Made by a program: the position numbers and the translations under genes. Under the pieces are notes generated by a model that searched no databases, was not told the DNA's origin, and saw nothing but the letters and a program-made list of their open reading frames with translations. From assembly GCA_933822405.4 (NCBI GenBank), contig CAKOGP040002413.1, positions 1 through 64,000 on the forward strand: DNA of 64,000 nt, given 5' to 3'. Position 1 is the stretch's first letter. Each line of letters opens with the position of its first letter. Below are positions 21,643-31,595 of the stretch, in pieces. Source of the stretch: Cylindrotheca closterium. Lineage: Eukaryota; Bacillariophyta; Bacillariophyceae; Bacillariales; Bacillariaceae.

Positions 21643-22777
21643 TCATTTCTTTCGCTTTGCAAGTTGTTCGAAATAGAAACCAAGATTACGTTGCATAGCT
21701 TCTTGATTAACAAAAGAACAAAAGTGATCCACGTCTTGTTTTCGGTTCTCCTTCAATTCGTTCAGTTGTCGACCTCTCGTCAGCTCCTTGCACGCCACCC
21801 TAGCTGGTGCTGGTATTGCCACCCATTGTGACGCTCGGGTCTTTGCAACATCCATGACATCGTCTTCTCCCACGATCTCGTCAATCAATCCAATATCTAA
21901 CGCTGCTTTCGTATCAAATAAGGTTCCCATATTCAAAGCCAATTCTGCTTTTCGTAGACCAATAGTGTCAATAAACTAGAGGAGCAAAGAGATTGCTGAG
22001 AAACAATGGCGACAAAATGAGCAAAATCAACCTCCGTCGCAGCTTACTTGTTGACCAAGCCATGGCGGAGCGCAAATGCCCAATTTCGATTCATTCAAAC
22101 CAATATTGCCCTTGGACATGATTCGATAGTCACAACTCAAAGCAAGCATACATCCAGCAGCTGGAGCATGCCCATTAATGGCTCCAATAGTCGCCAGTCG
22201 ACTTCCATATAAATCAAAGTATAGCTGTTGGAAGGCACCCCAAAATGCTGGAAGGCGATCTCTGAATAAATCAATGAATCATCCAACGAAACGTGGTGTG
22301 AGTTGCGTTTTGGAACGAGCCTCATCACTACGTCTGCTTTCTACAGACTTACTTGTCAGGATTGTGCAGCTCCGTCAAATCAAGTCCTGCTGAGAAAATT
22401 GTCGGTAAGCTGGATGTCAAGATCACTGCTTGGGTCTTTTTGTTGGATTCTAATTCTTTGATGGCTTTGGAGATTTCGGTGCACCTAATGAAGAATTGAA
22501 AGACAAAAGGATGATGAATAGGTTCTCTTAGAATCAAGGACCATTCTCAGAGATCAAGTCATGATCTAAGTGAGACTTACATTTCCAAGCTAAGGGTATT
22601 GGCCGGGGCACGGTTCATCTTGAGGATCGCTATGGAAGGATCATCCGTTTCCTCTGTCGTCACCCAATCCTGCGGGCTTCTTGATGAAAAGGTTCGTCCA
22701 ACTGATGAAGTCCATCGGAAAGAAGAGGATTTTTTCGACGCATCCAACAGGCTGCGGCTTGATTGCTGAAACATCAT
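21643..22777 (-). CDS. ECI1: mitochondrial enoyl-CoA delta-isomerase (ECI1/DCI)
   Basis: Predicted to shift 3-enoyl-CoA double bonds to the 2-trans position so that unsaturated fatty acids can enter beta-oxidation. Four exons: 22777-22581, 22484-22353, 22261-22048, 21975-21643. They join in consistent phases to 291 residues, about the size of animal ECI1. The first ~38 residues are rich in Ser/Arg (SSSFRWTSSVGRTFSSR), a mitochondrial presequence. Crotonase motifs follow in order: APANTLSLEM, AVILTSSLPTIFSAGLDLTEL, NGHAPAAGCMLALSCDYRIM and IGLNESKLGICAPPW, with the expected Glu in NES. The C-terminus lacks a peroxisomal SKL-type signal. Another ATG one codon downstream is equivalent. Confidence 0.92.
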
Positions 22778-23085
22778 GATTCTCAACGTTCAGGATTGAG
22801 AATTGATGGTGCTTTGGTTTGTTCCGCAGAATTGTTGACACCAACATGACGCGCTTCGCTTCTACGATACCTAATATCTCCCTTATTGTGGGGCAAAGAC
22901 ATCTCCCCCTTTTCTTTTGGGATGTTTTTAATCCGAGATCGGAGAATTGATCGAATCGTATTAGAAGATGTATATCTTGTATTTATCAGGAAGCACTACC
23001 ATACCGGTACATCGTAATCGTAGCTAAGTCTAGTAACTTGTATCGACTATGTTTATGTTTTATTCAACGTACAATCCTGTACAAT

Positions 23086-24034
23086 CTACTCCTTTTTGGA
23101 CTGCATGAGAGTAGGGATGGGCTTGCTCTTGACCCCACGAAGCTCCATCTGTTCCTTGAATTGTTTGACGTTACAAATTCCAGGGAAGAAGTGTGGCTGA
23201 CCATTGCCGTAGCTATCGAAGGCCGCGAACCATCTGTCCCACTTCCATTCGGGTGTTTCAGTCTCTGCGAAAGACATGCGGTGAGTTTCAGTTCCGTATC
23301 CGTATCCGCATACACCAGAGAGTTTCTGACTTACCTTTGAAGTAGCAGATTACGGGAAAGTCTTCCGAAGGAAAGAAGCCATAGTTGATAATCGAATCGT
23401 ACTTCCAACGATTTCTCGTGTCCGCGACATAATTCTGTGGCTTCTGTTGGAGCTTACCATCCTTTAGGTTGTAGAACTCAAAGCTATCCTTCTCAAAAAC
23501 ACATCGAACTCTGTCAGTTTGCACCCACAAGAAGCGACCGAAAATGAGATGAAAGCTAGCACCGGCTAATGCAATGAGCGACATGGAACCATCTTCATAG
23601 TATGCTGGAAAGCTGTGAGCGGCATTTATCTCATTGCGTCACAAGAAGAAACCGATAACAACTGATGACTTACAAGGATGATACCACATGATCATTGGAA
23701 CAAGAGCCAACATTGTCGAAGTGAGCCAGTAATCAGGTGCAACGACAACGTCCTTCATCTTTTGACGTTGAGAGACAGGCAAAGCATTGGGGGATACGAC
23801 AGAGGGAGTAGAACTGCAAACAAGTACATAGATTGGCATCAGCGATGAAAGATTCAACAGAACCACTTTCGAACATCAGAAAAGAACTTACGCTGGTTTC
23901 TTCAATTCAACGAAGTTCTGCTGTTCATTGTTCACCTTACGAAATTGCAAAGCAGAAGAACGTAAAGTTTGGGCAGGCTGAAGCACAAAGCCCGCTGCTG
24001 CGCCAAAAAGAGAAAGGAGAAGAACAACCTTCAT
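23086..24034 (-). CDS. DUF3119-like plastid protein
   Basis: Four exons: 24034-23892, 23813-23674, 23604-23335, 23264-23086, giving 243 residues. The N-terminus is a bipartite plastid targeting sequence: signal peptide VVLLLSLFGAAAG with Phe at the predicted cleavage, then a Ser/Arg/Gln-rich transit segment. The mature region has two hydrophobic segments (DYWLTSTMLALVPMIMWYHP and SMSLIALAGASFHLIFGRFL). A beta-rich part follows (VRCVFEKDSFEFYNLKDG, RWKYDSIINYGFFPSEDFPV, ICYFKETETPEWKWDRWFAA) and the end is HFFPGICNVKQFKEQM. This layout fits the DUF3119 family of cyanobacteria and plastids, whose role is unknown to me. Probably a thylakoid or envelope membrane protein. Confidence 0.75.
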
Positions 24035-25196
24035 AGTCGTGTGATGTGTGAGCGGAGAGAGAGTGCCAAAAAAAAGTTCCAAACTTGCGAAGCCATCATT
24101 CCATCAGTGGTGACGTAAATGAGAAGCCACCACCATTAAGTTTAAAAAACGAAATTGTTCTCTGGGAAGCAGATGGCTCCTGCAGCCTGCAGACAAGCAT
24201 CCAGCCGTCACGTCTGTCAGCGACTCGTTTGATGCCACAAGGCAGTCCGATCAAGGATAGGTCCGATCAATCGTTCTTCCAATACCAGTACAAGTATGTA
24301 ATCACCATATATCACTCACAAAACAAGAATATGATGTCGTTTCATTTTCTTAGACCATCCTTCATTATGATCCCTATTGCGTTGGAGGAATGGCCGTCCA
24401 GGAGCAAGAGCGCCATCTTGAGAGGCCGGCTAGCACCAGCAACTTCTTGTGGAATTGTTTCGATCTGTGGGATCTGTTGACTTGCTACAGGCTCGAATCA
24501 CATGGTACCAGCAATTTGAATTTCAAGTTCCATTTTATGACTTGCTGGTACTCGGCTCAAGTCGCTTTGTGTTTTGCAGTGAGTCAGTCGCCACCATTGT
24601 TGGAATTGTGTTGTTCAGCCTTCTTCTTGCTTCTTGCTCGGCACGGACCGAAGAAAGACTGCTACGAAGAAGTAGGATTCACCAATGAATTATCAAAGCT
24701 TAGGGATGTCCACTGGCCAGCTTGAGGACTCTATAGTACTGTATGAAGATGAAGTGAGTGCTTATATGTTAATCCCTGTGCGGAGGGACGCGCATGCCTA
24801 TCTCCGACTGCATCTATCGAGCATTCCATAGCACCCATAAATTATGTAGAACATGGCTTTGAGCACTACTTCAATAGTTCTACAACTACTTCAATAGTAT
24901 ATACCGGTAGTTTTTACCGGTACATGATGAAGTAAAGAAATTTTCGAGGAACTTTTGTAGCTTCTTCCTTTCCATCCGAAAATAATTTCAATTCGGCCAA
25001 CTCGTGTCGACAGTCCGTCGATACGTCAACTAGGCAGTGTGAATGTGAAAACACAAGAACACAACAACAACAACAAGTACTGCTTAATTCTTCGACTCTC
25101 TCTTCTACTGCTTGAACGTTTTGTCCTTCGTCTGCACAGTGAACGCTAATGAAATTTGTCTTTAAGGAGTTTCAATAGTCACATTCTTGTGATATT
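24035..25196. other. intergenic region
   Basis: Overlapping open frames occur at 24085-24725 (+) but lack family features, and the stops vary between frames. GTAC-rich motifs lie at about 24283-24300 and 24901-24924. The final ~200 bp is CA-rich and probably 5' UTR of the ORF at 25197. Confidence 0.4.
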
Positions 25197-25496
25197 ATGA
25201 ACAACAACTTTCCGCATCGTCGTCCACCACCATTTGCACCAAACGGATTCATGACAATTCCAGTGGAAGTACCTCCAAACCTTTCACCGATGAGGCGAAT
25301 GCTGATCTACGTCACACCAACCTACCCTGTGGAGATTCAAGTACCACCGGAATACCCTCCAAGAACCATCATACCAGTTCTAGTGCCAATTCCACCGGAT
25401 GGTTGGATTCCCCCAAATGCTCATGTGAGCAATCATATGCCACAACCCCCAATGCCAAGGCCGCCACCGCCGCCTCCTCCACCACCTCCTACGTAG
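25197..25496 (+). CDS. proline-rich hypothetical protein
   Basis: 99 residues from an ATG, about a third of them proline. Motifs such as PPPFAPNGFM, VEVPPNLSP and VPPEYPPR are followed by a final polyproline run after MPQPPMPRP. No domain recognised. A GTAGGT donor-like site overlaps the stop codon (25494-25499), and a pyrimidine-poor acceptor lies at about 25587. A further exon is therefore possible but not supported. It could be a small proline-rich cell-wall or scaffold peptide, or a chance frame. Confidence 0.4.
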   Translation: MNNNFPHRRPPPFAPNGFMTIPVEVPPNLSPMRRMLIYVTPTYPVEIQVPPEYPPRTIIPVLVPIPPDGWIPPNAHVSNHMPQPPMPRPPPPPPPPPPT

Positions 25497-25863
25497 GTAT
25501 CTTTGGGGTTAATAAGATTATAGCGAGGGGATTATGGGGTCTAATTGGGGAACATGGGGAATAACATTATAATCATATTGTTTGCAGCTGCAACATCACC
25601 CTCTTTTTTTCTTCTTCATCCGAACATTTCGTCTTCCTCGGTACTTTGTTTACGTAGAAAAATGTGGCAGGCGGAGAAAAATGAGGGACGACATCCTCCT
25701 CGCAGCGCATGCACATCAACTGGCAGTCAGTCGTTCCATTCATCAGTACCTGGTACCGGTACGGTAGGACATCTTGTGCTCTTCGTCACGCCAAGTCGTT
25801 GTGTGGAGGTGCATTATTGTAAGAAAAGTGGGAATGAGACAGCGTTGATAGTTGGTTTCCAGA
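25497..25863. other. upstream region of the DMT transporter gene
   Basis: Contains a GTAC-rich cluster (25745-25768) about 100 bp before the transporter ATG. No gene supported. Confidence 0.4.
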
Positions 25864-27015
25864 ATGGCAGTTGGGAAATCAGGATCCGTCGAAAATGGTT
25901 CCGCTGAAAATGATTTTGTTCTTTTGATGAATGCTGCTTTTTATGTACTTTCTGGATGTTTCCAACCTCTGCTCATGACCTCATTGAAGGATGCAGGGGT
26001 TGCTGATCCGACATGTCAGCTTTATATGTTCTTCTACTACCTGGGACCGGCATCTTTTATTTTTACTCTGTCGGGAGATCGTTCTGAGTGGCCATCGAAT
26101 CGTGCCATCATCAAGGCGGTGGGAATTGCCTTGTTTGACATTGTTGCGGCAGCGATGAACTATACAGGTGCAAGTATGGCAGGGCCAACGATTTTCGCCA
26201 TTGTTTACAGCAGGTATGTTGTTGGGAGTCAATTTATTGCTTGGGCATCACATGGTGGATTTCTGATAGTACCAATCATCGTTACATCGCTCATCAGCGT
26301 CACAGTTTGGGCAGCGCTCTTTTCCCAACTCTTTTTGGGCCGCAAAATGAATCTTGGTCAATGGATGTTTGTTCTAGTCGTATTTGGTGGATTGATGTTG
26401 ACGACGGGTGGTTCGATGCATTTGGGCAAAGATGTCGTCAATGGTTTGGTCTTGATTTTATTTGGTTCCATGATGCACGCGCTTACCTATGTCATGTGTG
26501 AAGCCGTCATGACTGTCGGGGAACACATTTTGACGATACGACAAAACTGTGCCATACAGGGTATTGTAGCAGCGTTTTGCTACTTGCTCTGGCAAGCCGT
26601 GTATACATATCCTCGATTTGAGGACAAGATTTGGGAGCCAATGCAAGATGCTGGATCGACCATTGCATATGCCAGTTATCTTTTGTTGGCTTTTGCGCTG
26701 AGTAATACAGTGCACTCGATAACTTTTTTCCATACATTACAGAAATTTCCTGGGGGGGCTACGAGTGCAGGGGTGATGAAGGGTTTGCAAGCGGTGCTGG
26801 TATTCGTGTTCACCGATTGGGTTTATTGTGGGAAAACTGGTGGGGAAGAAATGTGTTTTACACGAGGCAAATTCTTATCCTTGCTCACAGTGACAGGAGG
26901 TGTTGTTGGTTATGGTTATGCAACTCAGAAACGCCGTCAAATAGAACTACGCGAGGAAGCTGGTTACGAACAGGTAGCAAATATTGGCATGGACCCGTTG
27001 GAAGCGGTAAATTGA
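25864..27015 (+). CDS. DMT/EamA-like membrane transporter
   Basis: Predicted ten-helix transporter of the drug/metabolite superfamily; the substrate is unknown. Exons 25864-26213 and 26298-27015 give 355 residues. The 84-nt intron is a multiple of three and has no stop, so the frame runs through it. It was removed because joining gives FAIVYSSVTVWAALFSQLFLGRK, which restores the usual helix-4/loop/helix-5 pattern of DMT proteins, while the intron translation is out of character. Helices are seen throughout, for example WMFVLVVFGGLMLTTGG and VVNGLVLILFGSMMHALTYV. The C-terminus is cytosolic and charged. There is no clear signal peptide. It converges with ATG10 with 59 bp between stops. Confidence 0.82.
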   Translation: MAVGKSGSVENGSAENDFVLLMNAAFYVLSGCFQPLLMTSLKDAGVADPTCQLYMFFYYLGPASFIFTLSGDRSEWPSNRAIIKAVGIALFDIVAAAMNYTGASMAGPTIFAIVYSRYVVGSQFIAWASHGGFLIVPIIVTSLISVTVWAALFSQLFLGRKMNLGQWMFVLVVFGGLMLTTGGSMHLGKDVVNGLVLILFGSMMHALTYVMCEAVMTVGEHILTIRQNCAIQGIVAAFCYLLWQAVYTYPRFEDKIWEPMQDAGSTIAYASYLLLAFALSNTVHSITFFHTLQKFPGGATSAGVMKGLQAVLVFVFTDWVYCGKTGGEEMCFTRGKFLSLLTVTGGVVGYGYATQKRRQIELREEAGYEQVANIGMDPLEAVN

Positions 27016-27074
27016 TCCTTTGAAACATAGAAATAGAACTCAACCTATCGTCTGCAGCTGGTTTCTGGTTTCCA

Positions 27075-27785
27075 CTACGATTCGTCTAGCTCTGATCGTA
27101 TATCTCTGTAAAAGGAAGGAGGAATTGGATGATTCACTGCCGGGAATATCATGGACATCCAGGCCCATAGTATGGATGCATTTTGGCTTGTTGATTGCAA
27201 GAGATCTTTCAGTCTACTGGAAGTTTGGCATGGATGGAGAAAGTAGGATGGAAGCCCATTAATTGGATGCTCTTCTTGAGAAATAAAGTCCCAGCTGTCG
27301 TCAATCGACTGGTCTGGGAGCCATTCCAATATCCTGGATCGTTCACAAGGGGACCCATCCAAGGTCTGAACTCGAAAGTATAACACGGGCACGCCATATG
27401 TGTCACTGTAAACAATGCTGAAATTCCATTGCACTCGTATGCGCTTTTCTTCCATCGTTGTGAATTCTTGTGGAAGTGCAATCGCTTGTTCGTCCGGTAT
27501 GATATCTTCATCCTCTAGCGCAACCTCATTTTCTTCACGGTCACCCTTTGAATCATCATCCACTGCCTTTTTGTAATTTTCAAATACAGATGGATGGAAA
27601 AGACAAGGAAGCGTCCGGTTGTCGTCTTGAAACTCCCACAAGGAAAGGTCCCAAGTGCTGGTGGTTGCCTCGTCGTGTTGGCATTTTTTAATGGCTTGAA
27701 CAACACGGCCTGCCCATTCCGAAAAGTGCTCAGGTTTCATCATCCTTTGGTTATTGGTTATTGGCTCAACGGCATGCAAAGACAC
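27075..27785 (-). CDS. ATG10: autophagy E2-like enzyme ATG10
   Basis: Predicted to conjugate ATG12 to ATG5 during autophagosome formation. Single exon of 236 residues. The diagnostic block lies in the second half: WNFSIVYSDTYGVPVLYFR, then DGSPCERSRILEW and FISQEEHPINGLPSYFLHPC. The cysteine of the HPC motif is the catalytic residue that carries ATG12. It is followed by ILWAWMSMIFPAVNHPIPPS, which matches the C-terminal helix of ATG10. The N-terminal half has an acidic insert (DDDSKGDREENEVALEDED). ATG10 is poorly conserved, so the short motifs carry the assignment. ATG3 is a less likely alternative, because ATG3 has an HPC motif but a longer acidic loop and a different context. Confidence 0.88.
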   Translation of the reverse strand: MSLHAVEPITNNQRMMKPEHFSEWAGRVVQAIKKCQHDEATTSTWDLSLWEFQDDNRTLPCLFHPSVFENYKKAVDDDSKGDREENEVALEDEDIIPDEQAIALPQEFTTMEEKRIRVQWNFSIVYSDTYGVPVLYFRVQTLDGSPCERSRILEWLPDQSIDDSWDFISQEEHPINGLPSYFLHPCQTSSRLKDLLQSTSQNASILWAWMSMIFPAVNHPIPPSFYRDIRSELDES

Positions 27786-28079
27786 GTTTCAGATTTTTCT
27801 TAGTTCGTTCATTCAGAGTTATATTTCTTGCTTCTTGCACTTCTTTTTTATCATTGTATTGACAAAATATTTTAACCAAGTTTACTGTTTTGTTACCATG
27901 TCGCCAAACGAGAAATGTGAATGTGCCTGCCTCCTGGTAAATTGAAAATAGGGCAAATTCGATTGATTCATTCGATCAAAATATACATTATTAGAAAGTT
28001 GCAAAATACATTACTGTACACTTTTATGATTTTGAGTCCCACCTAAGGCTACGGTAGTGTACATGCATACCGTATGTCA

Positions 28080-29927
28080 TTAAGATTCAAACTCATTCAA
28101 TAAAGGCGTGGTTTGAAAGTACGCAGTCAATGCAGCCTTTCCTTGGTGCTTGGTGTACTGAGGTCGTTGGAATTGGTATCCACTCTTATTTTTCGTTGAG
28201 CAGAAGAGGAAACAAAATTCTGGAATATCCCTGTAGTTAACAAAATCAAGGAACAAGGGACCGCAACGTTGACCTTCAAGTATCACGGGTAGAAAGAGCA
28301 GATTGAACCTTGCTTTGGGGAATCCATGACATGCGAACTCATGCAAAAGCCATTCGGGGCTTCGAGAAACTGGGAAATTGTAGAATCGAAGCGAGGTACG
28401 GGTGTCATGATCAAGACCTGCCAAGTCCTTCATTGAGACACCAGAGCAAAAAAACGACAACGTCCCGTATCTGCTTCGCCTGTACTTATCAATTGCATTC
28501 TGATCAATCCGCCTGATCGTACCAGAAGTCCTTTCGCTATTTGAGTGAACTCTCATGGTTTGTGGATTTGACCTTTTGGGAACGTTAGGTGGATAACCTC
28601 GTTGGCTCCGCCATCGTTCATCAATATCGTATTTCTTGCCGCGACTTCCTGCTTGGAAACAAGAACTGGTGTCAGCCGTCGTTTGCTCTCGACCTGGAGC
28701 TATAGTAGCACTGGATGCAATAGGCTTCATCATTTGTCGTCTTGCATGAGCAATAGTGATACTGGTTGCGATAGGCTTCGTCGTTCTTTGATGTAGAGCT
28801 TCTGGATCTTGAGTAGAACCGGTTGCAATAGACTTCACTTTCATATGAAGGCCATCGACGAAAGTATCATCTATCACTTGAAACAAAACCTTGGTAAGGC
28901 TGTCAATTTCATCGGCTTTGGCGTCCATTGAAATCGCATCCAAGCACGCCAAAGGGAATATTGTATCTCCTGGCACATTGATGCTCTTGGTCTGTCCACC
29001 AAGACTTATCTTTGAGCCAACTGCTGCTACGATCCATATGGATACAAGTGGCCTCTGCATTACATCGTTTTCCGAAATCGGTGAGAGGCTTGATGGTGGA
29101 AAGTGTCTGTGAATTGATGGGTTCACGTCAAAATCTTCCAACGCATTTGCCATGGTTCGGTACACAGGAACCTTCATATCACTTCTAAAGCCATGAATTC
29201 GAAGATAAGTTCCCTGTGCTTGGTTCGTCATGACATAGCCGCAGACCAGATTCAGATTTGCCCTTAGGATGGAGCGTCGTTGAAGCAATCCATAAGCTTT
29301 GCCGAGGAATGCAAAACTTCGGTTCACAAAATCGAACTTCGCATAATCTTTCAGTATCGAATTGTGAGGCTCAAGCTGTGTCATTAGCTTCTGAGCAAGA
29401 TATGCTGCCTTGTCAGAAAGAGAATCATTCATGAGATTCTGCAACTGCCTCTCTTCGAATTGCAGTGCCTGCAAAGCGATCTTCTCTTCTCGTTGTTGCT
29501 GAGCCAACGCAAGTTGCTCATCCAAACCGATGCAAGGATTGGCTACTTGTGCCAGATGACAAATGTTGCAGATGCCTGTTCCTATAGGGTTCCGCGCCTG
29601 GCATCGTTTGCAACGAAAGCATACATCGCCGGAAGAAAGAGACACAAGATCAAATTGATCACAGATGGACGAGCCCATCAACGACTCGTTCGACGAGAGC
29701 TGAAAAAATGAGGAGATGGAGCTCCCTGTGTCACTGTGAAGAGCTAATGGATCCATTCCGTCAATCACAGAGAAGGAATTGGTTGAATTTGAAGATATGT
29801 TTGGGGATTCTGAAGTGGTTTGATTTGGAAGAACACCCGCGGTTGGAAGCTCGACATGTACCTGCTTTGCGGACCAGTCACTCGGTTCGGAGTCGCTCAC
29901 CAGCTCCCAATCACTCTCTTCTGTCAT
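28080..29927 (-). CDS. Mei2-type C-terminal RRM protein with a zinc finger
   Basis: Predicted RNA-binding protein of 615 residues from the ATG at 29927 (caacaccATGA). The frame is open further upstream to 30305, but that part looks non-coding. Residues ~105-130 contain CFRCKRCQARNPIGTGICNI with a C-x2-C, C-x2-C arrangement like RanBP2-type fingers. A Gln/Glu-rich helical stretch follows. The last ~110 residues are a divergent form of the Mei2 C-terminal RRM: TSLRFYNFPVSRSPEWLLHE, ARFNLLFLPVILEGQRCGP, LFLDFVNYRDIPEF and the family hallmark HQGKAALTAYFQTTPLLNE. In yeast, Mei2 drives meiosis. The role here is unknown, and the zinc finger is not in the yeast protein. It diverges from no neighbour but lies beside the cyclophilin gene on the same strand. 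Confidence 0.78.
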   Translation of the reverse strand: MTEESDWELVSDSEPSDWSAKQVHVELPTAGVLPNQTTSESPNISSNSTNSFSVIDGMDPLALHSDTGSSISSFFQLSSNESLMGSSICDQFDLVSLSSGDVCFRCKRCQARNPIGTGICNICHLAQVANPCIGLDEQLALAQQQREEKIALQALQFEERQLQNLMNDSLSDKAAYLAQKLMTQLEPHNSILKDYAKFDFVNRSFAFLGKAYGLLQRRSILRANLNLVCGYVMTNQAQGTYLRIHGFRSDMKVPVYRTMANALEDFDVNPSIHRHFPPSSLSPISENDVMQRPLVSIWIVAAVGSKISLGGQTKSINVPGDTIFPLACLDAISMDAKADEIDSLTKVLFQVIDDTFVDGLHMKVKSIATGSTQDPEALHQRTTKPIATSITIAHARRQMMKPIASSATIAPGREQTTADTSSCFQAGSRGKKYDIDERWRSQRGYPPNVPKRSNPQTMRVHSNSERTSGTIRRIDQNAIDKYRRSRYGTLSFFCSGVSMKDLAGLDHDTRTSLRFYNFPVSRSPEWLLHEFACHGFPKARFNLLFLPVILEGQRCGPLFLDFVNYRDIPEFCFLFCSTKNKSGYQFQRPQYTKHQGKAALTAYFQTTPLLNEFES

Positions 29928-30353
29928 GGTGTTGATGGATGAGTCGTTGTCAAGAGTTCTCTGTTGCAGCAACAGATCTTGTCTATGTTGAGTTGTGGCT
30001 ATATGGTCCAATACTGGTACGAGTACCAGGTACCGGTTATAAGCGCGGTTTCTAGATACTTTTTGTTGGTGGCACGTTTCAAGAACGTGGCGGTTCTGAA
30101 AAAGCTTCAAATTTAATATTCTTGCAAGCTGAATTAGACACCACTGCAGGGTGCATGGAAGTGTGGCTGTCCTTTTACTTGAAAGTGGTGCCGACTTGGA
30201 GGTGATGGAAATGGATGCAACGGAAATTTCTACGGAAGCATGGTCAGTCAAGCATCGTAAGGCGGTTGTTTGCAAAAATGACAAAGACGCAAAGAGTAGT
30301 AGCATGTTCTGTCTGAGTACTCCACATAGTTAAAGCAACAAGAGAAGAGTAGT
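29928..30353. other. upstream region of the Mei2-type gene
   Basis: The minus-strand frame of the Mei2-type gene stays open here, but its translation is Ser/Leu/Thr-rich without family features. A GTAC-rich cluster sits at 30011-30040, about 90 bp upstream of the chosen ATG, which supports treating this as promoter/UTR. Confidence 0.4.
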
Positions 30354-31276
30354 TTATGATGTCTTGGCTGCCTTATTCTTTCGATTGCTGAGCAAGCGGA
30401 GAACGACGAAAAGCAATCCCAGTAGAAAACAAATGATCACGGCTATCAGGATGAGGCTATCTCCATTCCCATCCTGAATGTTTTTCAATGGCGAATTCAA
30501 TCGCAGCTTGCCGATGGCGCCCGCTTCTTGCTTAGCGAGCGAAGCAGCAAAATTCTCCTCGTCTGTTTTGTGGTCTGACTTCAGCACAATCTTGTCGTCG
30601 TCATCGTCCACCGTATTCAATCGCTCCGTCCGACACCGAATAAAGCTGTCAGTCTTTGGGAAATTGTCTTCTATGTAGGAGCGACCACTATAAATTTTTC
30701 CTTGGACGGGCCCTTTACCCCAAGGAGGCTTTTGTTGATTTCAAAAGGAGGCAGCAAATAATCAGTATATTTTCTTCATTACCCATGCGGTACCGTGATC
30801 TTCTTGTTTGAAACAAATAAAATGGTATGCAATCTTCTTACCATATCTCCGTACGAATAAAATGATTCCACATGTTCCATGCCTTCAATGACTTCCCCAA
30901 TGGGGGTCTCCCATTTCTCTCTTCCCAGTGACTGTGCTGATCCATAGGAAATAAAAAGGTGCGATGTCCGGCTATTGTCACCAGAGCCAGCAAAAGACAT
31001 GGTTCCAGGCTTGAACTTGATTCCTTTCGGAGGGTCATCTTTTATTGTCGATTTTGCAAATTTTTGCAGCTCCTTATCTTCCGAATAGGAAATTCCAAAC
31101 TGTACCAAAAATCCCTTGACGACTCGAAAGAAGTGCGATCCATCGTAGAACTTTCGTTCGAAGAGTTCCACCGCACGGTCGTATCCGTTGGGAGACCAAA
31201 TCCGATTGAGTTTCAGGGTGAAGGTTCCAGCAGTGGTCTTGCACCGCACAATGGCTTCTTCCATGGGATTAACCAT
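30354..31276 (-). CDS. membrane-anchored divergent cyclophilin
   Basis: Predicted peptidyl-prolyl isomerase-like protein. Exons 31276-30842 and 30728-30354, joined in phase 0, give 269 residues. The cyclophilin domain (~5-180) shows YDGSHFFRVVKGFLVQFGIS, PGTMSFAGSGDNSRTSHLFI, and after the intron PPWGKGPVQGKIYSGR and RCRTERLN. The active-site arginine is present in FFRV. The usual QFFI strand reads HLFI and the QGG turn reads QFG, so activity is doubtful. A charged linker follows and then a single C-terminal helix (SLILIAVIICFLLGLLFVVL) with a basic end, fitting a tail-anchored or type II protein facing the cytosol or lumen. The first-exon translation alone would end shortly after the donor, so the join is needed. 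Confidence 0.85.
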
Positions 31277-31595
31277 CTTTCTGCAGCGTTATGTTGTTGG
31301 CTGAAGAGGTAATTGCGACTGTGAGTGAATAGGTGGAGATCATATGATAGAGGATTTGCTGGATCTGTGTCTTCGGTCTCGTTTTTGCATTTGAAGTCAA
31401 TTTAGTCAATGGAGTCACTTTAGTCAAAGAAGTCAAAACCAGGCAACGGAACAAAACACAACGCAACACAACGCCAACAACCTCTTTCCCTGTGAGGATT
31501 CGGAGACCGAGTGAACAAAACGCAAACCACAACAGGTAACCAACATACAACGCATCTTTCTCATCCATCTCTTTCCCTCTTCCTTTCTGCTAGAC
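31277..31595. other. bidirectional upstream region
   Basis: Between the divergent cyclophilin (-) and TMTC-like (+) genes. It carries short direct repeats of AGTCA/ACTTAGTC type near 31390-31430 (gtcaatttagtcaatggagtc). No gene seen. Confidence 0.4.

Noticed and set aside
24085..24725. Overlapping plus-strand frames of 131, 111 and 79 codons
   Set aside because: Different frames with no shared domain; Cys/Leu-rich chance translation.
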